In this document: positions 63,882 to 64,000 of the stretch, piece by piece
Position numbering within the stretch: position 1 is the stretch's first letter
How the letters are laid out: every line of letters begins with the position of its first letter
NCBI GenBank assembly: GCA_002482545.1
Contig: DLGF01000020.1
Span: 332,584-396,583, forward strand
From: Sporomusaceae bacterium UBA7701
GTDB taxonomy: Bacteria; Bacillota; Negativicutes; Sporomusales; UBA7701
Reading direction: 5' to 3'
Length of the DNA: 64,000 nucleotides
Translations under genes and position numbers: made by a program
Notes under the pieces: model-generated
The model's database searches: none
The model's input: only the letters and a program-made list of their open reading frames with translations
Told to the model about the DNA's origin: nothing

Positions 63882-63955
63882 GCGGATGTAGTTCAATGGT
63901 AGAACTTCAGCCTTCCAAGCTGATAGCGTGAGTTCGATTCTCATCATCCGCTCCA
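63882..63955 (+). tRNA. tRNA-Gly (TCC)
   Basis: Acceptor GCGGATG/CATCCGC, anticodon loop CTTCCAA with TCC, encoded CCA. With the preceding gene, two Gly isoacceptors in tandem. Confidence 0.96.
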
Positions 63956-63961
63956 TTTCGT

Positions 63962-64000
63962 GGGCTCATAGCTCAGCTGGATAGAGCAACGGCCTTCTAA
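63962..64000 (+). tRNA. tRNA-Arg (TCT), 5' part
   Basis: Acceptor 5' strand GGGCTCA, D arm and anticodon loop CTTCTAA with TCT; the 3' half lies beyond the window. Confidence 0.85.

Overview
The window is about 58% GC (estimated by eye) and comes from an endospore-forming Firmicute. A member of the Negativicutes (Sporomusaceae-like) or a related clostridial line fits best. The evidence is a dense set of sporulation genes (spoIIM, spoIIAA-spoIIAB-sigF, spoVAC/AD/AE/AF, ytfJ, spmA-spmB, spoIIP, spoIVA), an IspH protein fused to ribosomal-protein-S1 repeats, frequent TTG/GTG starts and strong AGGAGG-type ribosome binding sites. The genus assignment is inference; no rRNA gene is present.

Layout. 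1-381 holds the 3' end of spoIIM. 597-3707 is a metabolic insertion: a PAS/AAA+ sigma-54 activator followed by a methionine gamma-lyase gene behind a near-consensus sigma-54 promoter. 3902-16501 is the old sporulation block: a small yqzK-like gene, xerD, deoB, pdp, dacF, the spoIIA operon behind a sigma-H-like promoter, dodecin, then a spoVA operon behind a sigma-G-like promoter. That operon carries two unrecognised genes between spoVAE and spoVAEA. 16580-25966 holds a lipoprotein, cca, an M50 protease, trpS, scpAB, a DUF2953 gene, ytfJ, a vegetative-type DD-carboxypeptidase and spmAB. 26086-34727 holds a two-gene flavin/iron-sulfur oxidoreductase, rluB, an HI0933-type flavoprotein, aroF, aroA, cmk and plsC. 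34733-39279 is a LytS/LytR two-component system followed by a CstA-type carrier. 39426-52289 runs ispH-S1, fni, a DUF1614 gene, spoIIP, two DUF3189 genes, a DUF512 radical-SAM protein, cobO, der, plsY, gpsA and spoIVA. A structured RNA candidate and an ACT-domain gene/hom/thrB operon follow.

From 55387 (tRNA-Pro) to about 62300 the DNA becomes visibly AT-richer and carries an accessory set: a PhnD-like lipoprotein, a histidine kinase and a NarL-type regulator on the plus strand, facing an organophosphate:phosphate antiporter-type carrier and a HAD-IIA phosphatase on the minus strand. I read this as a sense, import and dephosphorylate module for an external phosphorylated metabolite, parallel in logic to HptRSA/UhpT and PgtABC/PgtP but built from other parts. 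An SPL-like radical-SAM gene, a bacteriohemerythrin and a tRNA cluster (Asn, Lys, Val, Asp, Gly, Gly, partial Arg) close the window.

Two dispersed non-coding repeat families occur. One is about 140 bp, after scpB and after fni, each copy followed by a terminator. The other is 49 bp, once in the cca leader and once, inverted, between tRNA genes. No CRISPR array, prophage, insertion sequence or rRNA gene was seen.
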